A stretch of DNA of 64,000 nucleotides, from positions 124,001 to 188,000 of the forward strand of contig JAIUNM010000003.1 in the NCBI GenBank assembly GCA_020162035.1. The letters run 5' to 3'. The stretch is from Bacteroidota bacterium. GTDB lineage: Bacteria > Bacteroidota > Bacteroidia > B-17B0 > Aurantibacillaceae. Below, piece by piece: positions 37,465-46,724 of this stretch; positions within the stretch are counted from its first letter, which is position 1; the number at the start of each line of letters is the position of its first letter. The notes beneath the pieces are model-generated. The model did not search any database and was not told the DNA's origin. It saw only the letters and a list, made by a program, of their open reading frames with translations. The translations under genes and the position numbers were made by a program.

Positions 37465-39609
37465 TTGGGCAAAAATGGAAAATATTTTATAAGACTAATT
37501 GTGTTTGTCTTTATTGCATGTTTTTGTAATACTAGCAAGTTTTTTGCTCAAGCGGATACGTTAAGTGTTCAACAAAAAATAGATGAGGCGAGAAACATAC
37601 TAATTAATAACCCCACAAAATCAAAATCAATCGCTTTTGAGGCGTACCGTTTGGCACAGGTGTCAAATAATAAACGGTTAATAGCATACTCTTTAAATAC
37701 TATTGGATCGTCATATTATTTTTTATTAAATTTTGATTCAACCGTTTATTTCCATTTACTTGCCATTGAAATTCAGGAAGAAATCCATGATGAACTTGGT
37801 CTTGGACGTTCATTAACTAACTTAGGAAATTCCTATTTAGATCAACGGCTAAATGATAAAGCAATTCAATATTTTTTAAAAGCAGAATCTAAATTTATTA
37901 AAACTAAATATAATATTGGATTATCTAAATTATATAACAGCATGGGTAATTTATTTAATAGCATAAATGATTATAAAAATAGTATAGTTTATTACAAAAA
38001 AGGGATTGAATTGTCTGAAAAAATGAAAGATAACAGTTTTAATTATGCACTTTCAATTAATTTGGCAAACGTATATAGCTCTATAAATAAACCTGCTGAC
38101 GCAATGGAATTATATCTAAATACATACCAAAAGGTAAAACTAGATAGTAATTATGTTTATTTTTTAATGATTTGTAATAATATTTGCCAACAATATATAG
38201 ATATGAATGAATTTGAAAAAGCTAAAAAGTACAGTAACGAGGCAATTGAGATGATAAAGATACATGACTTTGAAGATTATTTGAAAATAAATTCATATAG
38301 CAACTACGCCGCTCTATTGGAAAGAGAAGGTAAGTATGATGTAGCAAAAAAGTATATTGATTCGGCGCTAATGTTATTGCAGTTTACATCTGATGTTAAT
38401 AAGAATATTGCATTAAAAAAACAACTTAGTCAAATTTTGTTTGTAAGTGGTAATTTTGATGGGGCCTATTCTAAATTAATGGAAGCATATAATCTAAAAG
38501 ATACGATGTATCAAAATAACTTAAGTGAAAAATTATCAGAATTAAATACAATTCACGAAGTTGAAAAAAAAGAAAGCCAGATACAATTATTAAGCGATGC
38601 TCAAAGAAAACAAAAAACTATTAATTATTTATTGATTGGTGTTGCTTGTATTTCTTTTGTAGCTATCACTATTTTAATTTCTAGTTACAGAAGAAAAAAG
38701 AAGGATAATGAAATTATTCTACAACAAAAAAACGAAGTAATTACTAAAAATAAACTAGTAGAAGAAAAACAAAAAGAAATTTTAGATAGTATTAATTATG
38801 CTAAGAGAATACAATACGCTTTGTTAGCTAGTGATAAATTATTAAAAGAAAACCTTCCGGAATATTTTTTATTCTTTAAGCCTAAAGATGTTGTTAGTGG
38901 TGATTTTTATTGGGGAGCTTCGACAGGCTCAACTACCAATAAACGATTCGCATTAGTTACAGCAGATAGTACAGGGCATGGCGTTCCCGGTTCTATTATG
39001 AGTATGCTTAATATATCATGTTTAAACGAAACAATAAATGCAGATAAATTAGTAGAAGCAGCAGATATTTTAAATGCAACTCGAAAAAAAATTATCAATC
39101 ATTTATCAAATGACGGAAGTGCAGAAGGAGGGAAAGATGGAATGGATTGTAGTGTATTAGTTTTCGATTTTCAAAATTTAAAATTACAAATTGCCGCGGC
39201 CAATAATCCGGTTTGGATAGTTAGAGAAATTATAAATGATAAATTAGAAATATTGAATGAAAATATAGAAAACCCATTTAAAATTTATAATTCAACATTT
39301 AGCATTTACGATGTAAAACCCGATAAAATGCCAGTAGGTAAACACGATAAACAAGATATACCGTTTACTTTACACGAAGTTGATATACAAAAAGGAGATA
39401 TTGTGTACACCTTAACCGATGGGTTCCAAGATCAATTTGGAGGCGAGAAAGGCAAAAAATACATGATTAAAAACTTGCGCGAATTAATTGTTTCAAATGC
39501 GCATTTACCAATGCAAGTACAAAAGCAATTACTCGAAGCAACATTTAATAAATGGAAGGGAACAAACGAGCAAGTTGATGATGTTACGGTTGTAGGAATA
39601 AAGGTTTAA
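37465..39609 (+). CDS. TPR sensor protein with SpoIIE/PP2C-type phosphatase domain (first of pair)
   Basis: 714 residues: a signal peptide ending FFAQ, six or so TPR units in the periplasm (about 40-340), one membrane helix (about 392-412, LLIGVACISFVAITILISSY), a coiled coil (about 415-450) and a C-terminal SpoIIE phosphatase (about 460-714; FFKPKDVVSGDFYW, STGHGVPGS, GKDGMDCSVLVFD, LTDGFQDQFGGEKGKK, VDDVTVVGIKV). It should dephosphorylate a serine-phosphorylated partner such as an anti-anti-sigma (STAS) protein. The start is TTG at 37465 because the signal peptide requires it. Residues 484-492 (GASTGSTTN) derive from a GC-rich mini-repeat. Confidence 0.9.
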   Translation: MGKNGKYFIRLIVFVFIACFCNTSKFFAQADTLSVQQKIDEARNILINNPTKSKSIAFEAYRLAQVSNNKRLIAYSLNTIGSSYYFLLNFDSTVYFHLLAIEIQEEIHDELGLGRSLTNLGNSYLDQRLNDKAIQYFLKAESKFIKTKYNIGLSKLYNSMGNLFNSINDYKNSIVYYKKGIELSEKMKDNSFNYALSINLANVYSSINKPADAMELYLNTYQKVKLDSNYVYFLMICNNICQQYIDMNEFEKAKKYSNEAIEMIKIHDFEDYLKINSYSNYAALLEREGKYDVAKKYIDSALMLLQFTSDVNKNIALKKQLSQILFVSGNFDGAYSKLMEAYNLKDTMYQNNLSEKLSELNTIHEVEKKESQIQLLSDAQRKQKTINYLLIGVACISFVAITILISSYRRKKKDNEIILQQKNEVITKNKLVEEKQKEILDSINYAKRIQYALLASDKLLKENLPEYFLFFKPKDVVSGDFYWGASTGSTTNKRFALVTADSTGHGVPGSIMSMLNISCLNETINADKLVEAADILNATRKKIINHLSNDGSAEGGKDGMDCSVLVFDFQNLKLQIAAANNPVWIVREIINDKLEILNENIENPFKIYNSTFSIYDVKPDKMPVGKHDKQDIPFTLHEVDIQKGDIVYTLTDGFQDQFGGEKGKKYMIKNLRELIVSNAHLPMQVQKQLLEATFNKWKGTNEQVDDVTVVGIKV
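38914..38937. repeat. GC-rich mini-repeat inside the SpoIIE-type phosphatase gene
   Basis: The stretch containing GCTTCGACAGGCTCAAC has a TCG/GGC-rich codon pattern unlike its surroundings. It encodes GASTGSTT directly after the conserved GDFYW motif, where the tandem paralogue has FEKDTN. The opposite strand reads VVEPVEAPQ. I regard it as a copy of a dispersed short repeat. Confidence 0.6.
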
Positions 39610-39705
39610 TTATGAAAGTTTTGTGTTACGGTATTTGATATTTCGTCGAATTTATTGGTTAAATTTAATTTATTCATTTACATTGTATGCATTAAATTTT
39701 AAGTT

Positions 39706-41718
39706 ATTAAAATAATTTTAAGCATATTTTTTTTTATACTTTACACAAGTCTTTTAACTTCTCAAAATTTAGATAGTTTATATAAAGTTTATAAAGTAAC
39801 TAAAGAACCTACACAAAAAACTTATGCATTGTTAAGTTATGCCGAAGAACTTTTACATCATGATTTTGATTCAGCATTAGTATGTGCAAAGATTGCTTTA
39901 AAAACCGCTAAAGATTTAAACGATAAAAAATTATTTGTTGAAGCTAATATTATTACAGGTTTTGCCTTAGAAGCAAATGGTAAATACAAAGATGCATTAA
40001 GAAATTTTTTAATAGCAAGCGAAATTTGTAAAAAAAGTAATTTTAAACAAAAATTAGCTCGTTGTTACACTGCAATTGGTGTAATTTATTGGTACCAGGG
40101 GTTTAATAAAAAAGCCGAAGAGTATTTTAAAAAAAATATAATTATTTGTACAGAAATTAATGATGTAAACGGTTTGGGTGCAAGTTTTGGAAATTTAGCA
40201 ATTTTGTTTGATGAAAGTGGAGAGTTAGACTCATCTTTAGTTTATTATTCTAAAGCTCTATTAATTTTCGAAAATACTAAAAACACTAAACAAATGGCAT
40301 CTTGTTTAGATAACATGTCAATTGTTTATAAACAGAAAAAAGATTTTACAAATGCAATTTCATTTAATTTACGAAGTTATCAATTAAGAGAAAGCATAAA
40401 CGATTCTATTGGCATGTTGGCAAGCATGTGTAATTTAGGAAGTATTTATAACAAACAAAATAAAACAAACGAAGCAATAGAAATTTCTGAAAAAGTTTTA
40501 AAAATTGCCCAGAGGATGGGTTCAAAAGAAGATGTTAAAAGTGCTTACTTAAATTTAAGAGATGCTTATGAGTTAAAAAATGATTATAAATCAGCTAATA
40601 AAATTTTAAACTTATTAATGCAAGTTAATGATAGTTTAAGAAATATAGAAAATGCAAACCAAATAGCTTTATTAGAAACTAAATACAAAACTAAAGAAAA
40701 AGAAACTGAATTATCTGAAATAAAACTTTTACAAAAAATTCAAAAAGAAGAAAATATAAATAAGTTAAAACAAAAAAATTATTTCATTATTGTTCTTTCT
40801 CTTATAGGTGCATTTGTTTTAATTTTTGCATTTATGTTTTTTAGAAGATATAAAGAAAAGCAACAAATTGCCGAAGCTATAAGTAAAAAAAATGAAGCAA
40901 TTGAAAAACAAAAAGCAATTATTGATATTGCTTATAAAGAACTTTCAGATAAAAATAAAGACATAACAGATAGCATAACTTATTCTAAACGTATTCAAGA
41001 TGCAATTTTTCCAGATCAAAAGTATTATACTTCTCTTTTTCCAAATTCATTTGTGTTTTTTAAACCAAAAGATATAGTTAGTGGAGATTTTTATTGGTTT
41101 GAAAAAGATACTAACGGCGATGTTTACGCAGCAATTATTGATTGTACAGGACATGGAGTACCTGGCGCATTTTTAAGCATTGTTGGGTTTAATTTATTAA
41201 ATAATGCTATTTACGAACATAAATGCAAAACACCTGCCGATATTTTAAATCAAATTAACACAGATTTGAATGAAACTTTAAAACAAACAGAAGAAGAAAA
41301 TAGCATTAAAGATGGAATGGAAATCTCTATTTGTAAATGGTCTAATTCAAAAAATGAATTAATTTTTGCTGGTGCAAACACAAGCATTCTAAAAATTAGA
41401 AATAATGATATAGAAACAATTAATGGCAATAAACATCAAGTGGGTTCATTTTATAACGAACAATTAAAGCCTTTTACAAATGTTAGTGTTGAAATTAAGA
41501 GTAACGATATTATTTACATGTTTTCTGATGGATATGTTGATCAATTTGGAGGAGAAAAAGGAAAAAAATTTATGATTAAGAATTTTAGAGAATTACTAAT
41601 CTCTAACTCTAATTCAACAATGGATAATCAAAAAAAATTAATAGCAAATAATTTTGATATATGGAAAGGAAAATTAGAACAAGTTGATGATGTTACAGTT
41701 ATAGGAATTCGTTTTTAG
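39706..41718 (+). CDS. TPR sensor protein with SpoIIE/PP2C-type phosphatase domain (second of pair)
   Basis: 670 residues if started at ATT 39706. The first available TTG (39829) or later codons would remove the signal peptide, whereas the frame upstream reads KIILSIFFFILYTSLLTSQNLDSLYKVYKV, a clear signal sequence plus mature start. An in-frame TAA at 39700-39702 limits the extension. Domains: TPR repeats (about 45-330), membrane helix (about 355-380, YFIIVLSLIGAFVLIFAFMFF), coiled coil, then SpoIIE phosphatase (FFKPKDIVSGDFYWFEKDTN, DCTGHGVPGAF, IKDGMEISIC, FSDGYVDQFGGEKGKK). It is paralogous to the preceding gene. Confidence 0.85.
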   Translation: MKIILSIFFFILYTSLLTSQNLDSLYKVYKVTKEPTQKTYALLSYAEELLHHDFDSALVCAKIALKTAKDLNDKKLFVEANIITGFALEANGKYKDALRNFLIASEICKKSNFKQKLARCYTAIGVIYWYQGFNKKAEEYFKKNIIICTEINDVNGLGASFGNLAILFDESGELDSSLVYYSKALLIFENTKNTKQMASCLDNMSIVYKQKKDFTNAISFNLRSYQLRESINDSIGMLASMCNLGSIYNKQNKTNEAIEISEKVLKIAQRMGSKEDVKSAYLNLRDAYELKNDYKSANKILNLLMQVNDSLRNIENANQIALLETKYKTKEKETELSEIKLLQKIQKEENINKLKQKNYFIIVLSLIGAFVLIFAFMFFRRYKEKQQIAEAISKKNEAIEKQKAIIDIAYKELSDKNKDITDSITYSKRIQDAIFPDQKYYTSLFPNSFVFFKPKDIVSGDFYWFEKDTNGDVYAAIIDCTGHGVPGAFLSIVGFNLLNNAIYEHKCKTPADILNQINTDLNETLKQTEEENSIKDGMEISICKWSNSKNELIFAGANTSILKIRNNDIETINGNKHQVGSFYNEQLKPFTNVSVEIKSNDIIYMFSDGYVDQFGGEKGKKFMIKNFRELLISNSNSTMDNQKKLIANNFDIWKGKLEQVDDVTVIGIRF

Positions 41719-41725
41719 TTTCTTT

Positions 41726-44173
41726 TTAAGAATTTGTTTTTTTCAATTTAGCAAATTTTAAAAGTAAACTCTTTTTTGACCCATCTTTAAATTCTATTGT
41801 GGCTTTAGTTTCTGGCCAATTGCCTTCTAATAAAATAACAATTCCTTCGCCAAATTTTTCGTGAAAAACAGGTTCATTAATCATTAAATTTTTATTAAAA
41901 TCAATATCTGTGCTTGAGTTTGTTGAAGGCGAATTTAATTTTGATTTTAAACTTACAAATTGTTTAGGTTTGTTAAAACCAATTCCTGTTGTGTTGTCAG
42001 TATTTAAATTTGAAACTTTTATATTGTTGTTATTTTTTGTTTTATTAAATCCAAAATTAAATGAATTGTTTTCGTTGTACTGATTACGCATTTTATCAAA
42101 CATACTATCGTTTACAACTGGTCCTTTTTCTATTTCAGGAAATTCTAAATATTTAGGATTAATTTCGGTAATAAACCTACTTGGTTCGCAAAATGTTGTG
42201 TTACCAAATCTAAAACGCATAGTTGCATAACTTAAAGTTGCATTTTTTTCAGCTCTTGTAATAGCAACATAAAATAATCTTCTTTCTTCTTCAAGCTCTG
42301 TTCTATCATTTATGCTTAATTGCGACGGAAATAAATTTTCTTCTAAACCAACAACATAAACATATTTAAACTCTAATCCTTTACTTGCATGTATTGTCAT
42401 TAAACTAACTTTATCTTCATTTTTTTCATCATCTTTCTCTTTGTCCACATCTGTCATTAATGTTATGTCTTGCATGTATTCGTTTAACGTTCTGCAATCA
42501 ATTTCATTTTCGGTAAATAAAGTTTCGTTTTCTGTTTGTTTATTTATTACTTCTTTTACTTCTATCTCTTGTGGTGTTCTTTCTTGTTCAACAAAATCTT
42601 TTATGCCATTTAAAAGCTCTTGTATGTTTTCGTATCTGCTTAATCCTTCGGGTGTTTCTGTTTTTTCGGCGTAAAGCTCTTTTATTATTCCACTATTAAC
42701 TAATATATGATTAGCAATTTCAAATGCATCTTTTGTGTTTAAATTTATTGCATACGATTTAATTTGAATAACAAACTGTTCTATTTTATTTGTAATGCCA
42801 TTATTAATTCCAAGGTTGTATTTTTTTAAATCAGTTATAATTTCCCAAATACTTTTTTCATTTTCAGCTGCAGTTAAAATAATTTTATCCATTGTGCTTT
42901 GGCCAATGCCTCTTGCTGGATAATTTATAATTCGTTTTAAACTTTCATCATCATTATGGTTTATTGTTAATCTAAAATAACACAAAGCATCTTTTATTTC
43001 TTTACGTTGATAAAAACTAACTCCACCATAAATTTTATACTGAATATTTAATTTTCTAAACGACTCTTCAAATGAACGAGATTGCGAATTAGTACGGTAT
43101 AAAATTGCAAAATCGTTATTATTTGCTTGGTTATTCATTTTTGTTTCAAAAATAGAATCTGCAACTTTTTTACCTTCTTCGTTATCAGTTGATGCTTTTA
43201 TGATTTTAATTTTTGTACCAATTTCATTATCTGTAAAAACTAATTTTTTTATTTGGTCTTTATTGTTTGCTATAATTTCGTTTGCAGCGCTAACAATGGT
43301 TTTTGTGCTTCTATAGTTTTGTTCTAATTTAAATGTTCTTAAATCTGGGTAATCTTTTTCGAAATTTAATATATTTTGAATGTTTGCCCCCCTAAAAGAA
43401 TAAATACTTTGCGCATCATCGCCAACAACACAAATGTTTTGAAACCTTGCAGCCAGTTGCTTTATAATTACGTATTGCGAAAAGTTTGTATCTTGATACT
43501 CATCAACTAAAATGTATTTAAATTTGTTTTGATATTTATATAACAAATCAGGAAAATCTCTTAACAAAACATTGGTTTGAAAAAGTAAATCATCAAAATC
43601 CATAGCACCTGCCTTAAAGTTTCTTTTTTGGTAAGCTTCATAAATTTTGCCAAGCATTGGTTTCCTACTTTGATAGTCTTCTTGTTGAGTTATAGGGTTG
43701 TTAAGATATTGTTGTGCATTTATTAATTTGTTTTTAGCATCGCTTATTCTATTTAACACCATAGATGGTTTATATATTTTATCATCTAAGTTTAATTGTT
43801 TTAAAATGTCTTTAATTATGCTTTTACAATCATCGGTATCATAAATTATAAAGTTACTAGGGTATCCAATTTTTTCAGCTTCAATTCTTAATAATTTTGC
43901 AAATACACTATGAAAGGTGCCCATCCATAAATTTTTTGCTTCACTAACCCCTACAATTTTAGATATACGTTCTTTCATTTCTTTAGCAGCCTTATTGGTA
44001 AAGGTTAATGCTAAAATATTAAATGCATCAACATTTTTTTCCATTAAATGTGCAATGCGGTATGTAAGTACACGTGTTTTGCCTGAGCCCGCGCCTGCAA
44101 TTATCATTACTGGCCCTTCTGTGGCTTGGGCTGCTGCTCTTTGTACTGGGTTTAATTCATCTAAAAAATGCAT
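41726..44173 (-). CDS. ATP-dependent 3'-5' DNA helicase, UvrD/PcrA type
   Basis: 815 residues with the superfamily 1A motifs in order: Q motif and Walker A (LNPVQRAAA, AGAGSGKTRVLTYRI), Ia (LALTFTNKAAKEMKERI), II (LVDEYQDTN), III (VVGDDAQSIYSFRGA), IV (LEQNYRSTKTIV), V (VSLMTIHASKGLEFKYVYVVGLEENLFPS) and VI (RLFYVAITRAEK). The C-terminal tail is long and Asn-rich, ending in a short Tudor-like beta segment (FGEGIVILLEGNWPETKATIEFKDGS), as in PcrA. The role is in repair and in clearing replication blocks. It is convergent with the second phosphatase gene. Confidence 0.94.
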   Translation of the reverse strand: MHFLDELNPVQRAAAQATEGPVMIIAGAGSGKTRVLTYRIAHLMEKNVDAFNILALTFTNKAAKEMKERISKIVGVSEAKNLWMGTFHSVFAKLLRIEAEKIGYPSNFIIYDTDDCKSIIKDILKQLNLDDKIYKPSMVLNRISDAKNKLINAQQYLNNPITQQEDYQSRKPMLGKIYEAYQKRNFKAGAMDFDDLLFQTNVLLRDFPDLLYKYQNKFKYILVDEYQDTNFSQYVIIKQLAARFQNICVVGDDAQSIYSFRGANIQNILNFEKDYPDLRTFKLEQNYRSTKTIVSAANEIIANNKDQIKKLVFTDNEIGTKIKIIKASTDNEEGKKVADSIFETKMNNQANNNDFAILYRTNSQSRSFEESFRKLNIQYKIYGGVSFYQRKEIKDALCYFRLTINHNDDESLKRIINYPARGIGQSTMDKIILTAAENEKSIWEIITDLKKYNLGINNGITNKIEQFVIQIKSYAINLNTKDAFEIANHILVNSGIIKELYAEKTETPEGLSRYENIQELLNGIKDFVEQERTPQEIEVKEVINKQTENETLFTENEIDCRTLNEYMQDITLMTDVDKEKDDEKNEDKVSLMTIHASKGLEFKYVYVVGLEENLFPSQLSINDRTELEEERRLFYVAITRAEKNATLSYATMRFRFGNTTFCEPSRFITEINPKYLEFPEIEKGPVVNDSMFDKMRNQYNENNSFNFGFNKTKNNNNIKVSNLNTDNTTGIGFNKPKQFVSLKSKLNSPSTNSSTDIDFNKNLMINEPVFHEKFGEGIVILLEGNWPETKATIEFKDGSKKSLLLKFAKLKKTNS

Positions 44174-44318
44174 TGCATAAATTTCATAAAAAATTGTGTT
44201 GCTTTTAGTTCAAAAAAATATTTATTTAAACAATATTTTACTTTTGTTAATTTCCTTTTAAAAACTTTACATTTTAAAAATCAATTAATTTTTTACATTG
44301 TTTTTTTATAATTAAAGC

Positions 44319-46700
44319 ATGAAAAAATATTTTACTATCATTTTACTATTTTCATTTTTAGTTTCATTTTCTCAAAAAAGTGGAAATAAAATATCTGACC
44401 AAAATTTTAATTTAGATTCTTTACCAAAAGCAATTTTAAAAGAATTAAATCGCTATCGTAAAGAAAAAGGTTTAGATAGTATTCAAATGAGCGATATGTT
44501 GCAAGAAGCTGGAGATATTAGTGCAGGTAAAATGGCTGATAGTGGCAAAGATAAAATTGACCCTAAAAAAACAAAAAAATATTTAAAAAAAGTTGGTGCA
44601 ACAAAACGAGGCGAAGAACTTAGTAATAAAGCACCAATAAGCAAAGGAAAAGAAAATTATAAAACTGAAGATGTTGCCAAAAATATTTATAACAGGTGGG
44701 AAAGTAATCCAAAAAACATTTCTGTATTATTAAATCCAAAATTTACTTTAGTTGGTATAGCCTGTGTTGCCGACGAAAAAGCAAAAAAAGTTTTTGTTAG
44801 TGCTATTTTTGGTGGATATGACATAACAAATGGTGGTGCTCCATACCGCAGCCAGTTAGCGGTGCCTTATAATAAAAAAACAAAAAAATTAGATGGCCCA
44901 GATTTAAGAAAATGTAAAACCTGCGAGCGTTGGCGAAATTATGATAATCTTCAAAAAGGTTTGTTTGTACATAATGGAAAAATTTATTTAAAATATTCAA
45001 ACTCACGCGAACTTAGAAAATTATTAAAAAAATCTACCGATGGTTTAGCTGTTGATGTTGTTCAACGTAGCCAATACATTCCGGCTGATTATAACATTGT
45101 AGATAATAACCTTTATAACAAAGGAGTTATGACAAATGTGCTTTACAAAGAAAAGTTTTTTAAAAAAAACATATTATTAAAAGTTGATGATAAAAAACTT
45201 CGTAAAAAAGTAAAAGGAGTAGAAGTAGAAATGGGCAAGTTTAACCCAAAAATTACCGAACCGTATGAATTAAATTTAATTGTTATACAAGATAAAAAAG
45301 TTTGTAAAACAATTACAAGAGGATATACCGAAAATGGAAATATACAAAGTAACACTCCAATTGGGTTACTCCCGTTCGATAAATCTACTGGGTTAAAACC
45401 CCCGTTCGAACCTAAAAATGAATCTTCTATTATAAACTTTTCAATTCCATTCGAAAAAAATAAATCAGATTATAAACAAGAAGATGTACAACCTTTTATA
45501 AAAGCTTTAAACGAACCAGATTTTATTATTGATGGTTTGTTTATTTATGCTTACGCATCTATTGAAGGCGATTCTGTTGCTAACGCTAAATTACAACGTA
45601 AGCGTGCAGAAAGCGTTGTTAGTGTTTTGCAAAGTTTTCAAAAAAATAAAATTAAACCTACAATTGAAAATAAAGATAGTTGGGGATTATTTATGCTCGA
45701 AAACGAAGACGGTAAGTATGCAGATTTAGTTAAAATGGGTAAGAAAAAAGCAATAGAAAAAATTAATTCAGATGATAAATTACAAACCGAACTTGAGCCT
45801 ATTTTAGCCAAAGAACGTTTTGCGCAAATTATTATGGATGTTACTTACGATATAACAGGTAAAAAAGAACAACGTTTTGTAGAGGTTAGTTTGCAACGTG
45901 CATTAAAGGCAAGCAACCAACAACAAGCATTTAAAATAATGGAGTTTATGAGTAAAAGAGTAGGTGAAGGGAAATATAACTCAAGTATTTTTGATAGTAT
46001 TAAACTAACAGAAAATAATACAAATATCCCTTATATAAATAATAAAGTTTATTACAAATATTTAAACACAAATGAAATAGATGAAGACGATGAAGCTACT
46101 TTTGATAAATTATTAAAGTTAGACGCTTCAAATCCGGTACTTCAATACAATAAAGTTTTTTGTGGTTTAAAGTTAGATACAAATGCTGGCGACCCTCAAC
46201 ACCAAGCGCAAGTGCAACAAACAATTGATGGTTTGTATGGTAAGTTAGATAGCAATTATGTTAATGGTTTAAATATTGAATGGCAATTTAAAATTATGGA
46301 AAGTGTTGATACAAGCGACGCCGCCGATGCTCAAATAGAAGCTTGTATTGCCCGTATAAAAGGTTTTTATAAAATTAAAGATGCAAGTTGGCAAAATGCT
46401 TTAAAGCTTTCTTATGTGTTTAGCAGAGCTAAAGATTACAATTATTCTGCAACATTATTAGAACCCTATTTGCAAAAGAAAGATGTTAATGAAAATTTAA
46501 TTTTTATGTACATTGCAAGCGCAAGTAGGTTGCAAGAAAAATACTATTCACGCACATTTGCCCGCGCATTAGAAATGGCTAAAGCTAAAAACCCAACTCG
46601 ATATTGTAAATTATTTGGCGAACCTTATATGACATTTCAAGTGTTAGAAAACCCCGAAGTTAAAAGGGTTTACCAAGGTTCTTGTGATGGTGCAAAATAA
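44319..46700 (+). CDS. Secreted multidomain protein: CAP (SCP-like), OmpA-like and helical-repeat regions
   Basis: 793 residues. The signal peptide MKKYFTIILLFSFLVSFSQ is followed by a CAP/SCP-like region (about 30-175; ILKELNRYRKEKGLDSIQMSDMLQEAGDISAGKMADSG). Next comes a linker with a CxxC (KCKTCERW, about 198-201), then an OmpA-like peptidoglycan-binding region at about 366-450 (NFSIPFEKNKSDYKQEDVQPFIKAL...FIYAYASIEGDSVANAKLQRKRAESVVSVL). The C-terminal 200 residues look TPR-like. It is probably a periplasmic or cell-surface envelope protein. Each domain call is moderate; the combination is the interesting part. A tandem GC-rich repeat lies at 45362-45409. Confidence 0.7.
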   Translation: MKKYFTIILLFSFLVSFSQKSGNKISDQNFNLDSLPKAILKELNRYRKEKGLDSIQMSDMLQEAGDISAGKMADSGKDKIDPKKTKKYLKKVGATKRGEELSNKAPISKGKENYKTEDVAKNIYNRWESNPKNISVLLNPKFTLVGIACVADEKAKKVFVSAIFGGYDITNGGAPYRSQLAVPYNKKTKKLDGPDLRKCKTCERWRNYDNLQKGLFVHNGKIYLKYSNSRELRKLLKKSTDGLAVDVVQRSQYIPADYNIVDNNLYNKGVMTNVLYKEKFFKKNILLKVDDKKLRKKVKGVEVEMGKFNPKITEPYELNLIVIQDKKVCKTITRGYTENGNIQSNTPIGLLPFDKSTGLKPPFEPKNESSIINFSIPFEKNKSDYKQEDVQPFIKALNEPDFIIDGLFIYAYASIEGDSVANAKLQRKRAESVVSVLQSFQKNKIKPTIENKDSWGLFMLENEDGKYADLVKMGKKKAIEKINSDDKLQTELEPILAKERFAQIIMDVTYDITGKKEQRFVEVSLQRALKASNQQQAFKIMEFMSKRVGEGKYNSSIFDSIKLTENNTNIPYINNKVYYKYLNTNEIDEDDEATFDKLLKLDASNPVLQYNKVFCGLKLDTNAGDPQHQAQVQQTIDGLYGKLDSNYVNGLNIEWQFKIMESVDTSDAADAQIEACIARIKGFYKIKDASWQNALKLSYVFSRAKDYNYSATLLEPYLQKKDVNENLIFMYIASASRLQEKYYSRTFARALEMAKAKNPTRYCKLFGEPYMTFQVLENPEVKRVYQGSCDGAK
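45362..45409 (+). repeat. Tandem imperfect GC-rich repeat in the CAP/OmpA gene
   Basis: Two copies of TGGGTTA(n)CCCGTTCGA, at 45362-45379 and 45389-45409, separated by about nine AT-rich bases. They encode GLLPFD and GLKPPFE immediately before the OmpA-like region. GC content here is well above the surrounding gene. Confidence 0.55.
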
Positions 46701-46724
46701 ATTAACTTTTAAAATAAAACAAAA

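Noticed and set aside
45389..45412. tRNA T-arm-like stretch (GGGTT...GTTCGAA)
   Set aside because: It lies in frame inside a well-supported gene, and no acceptor, D-arm or anticodon arm can be folded round it.
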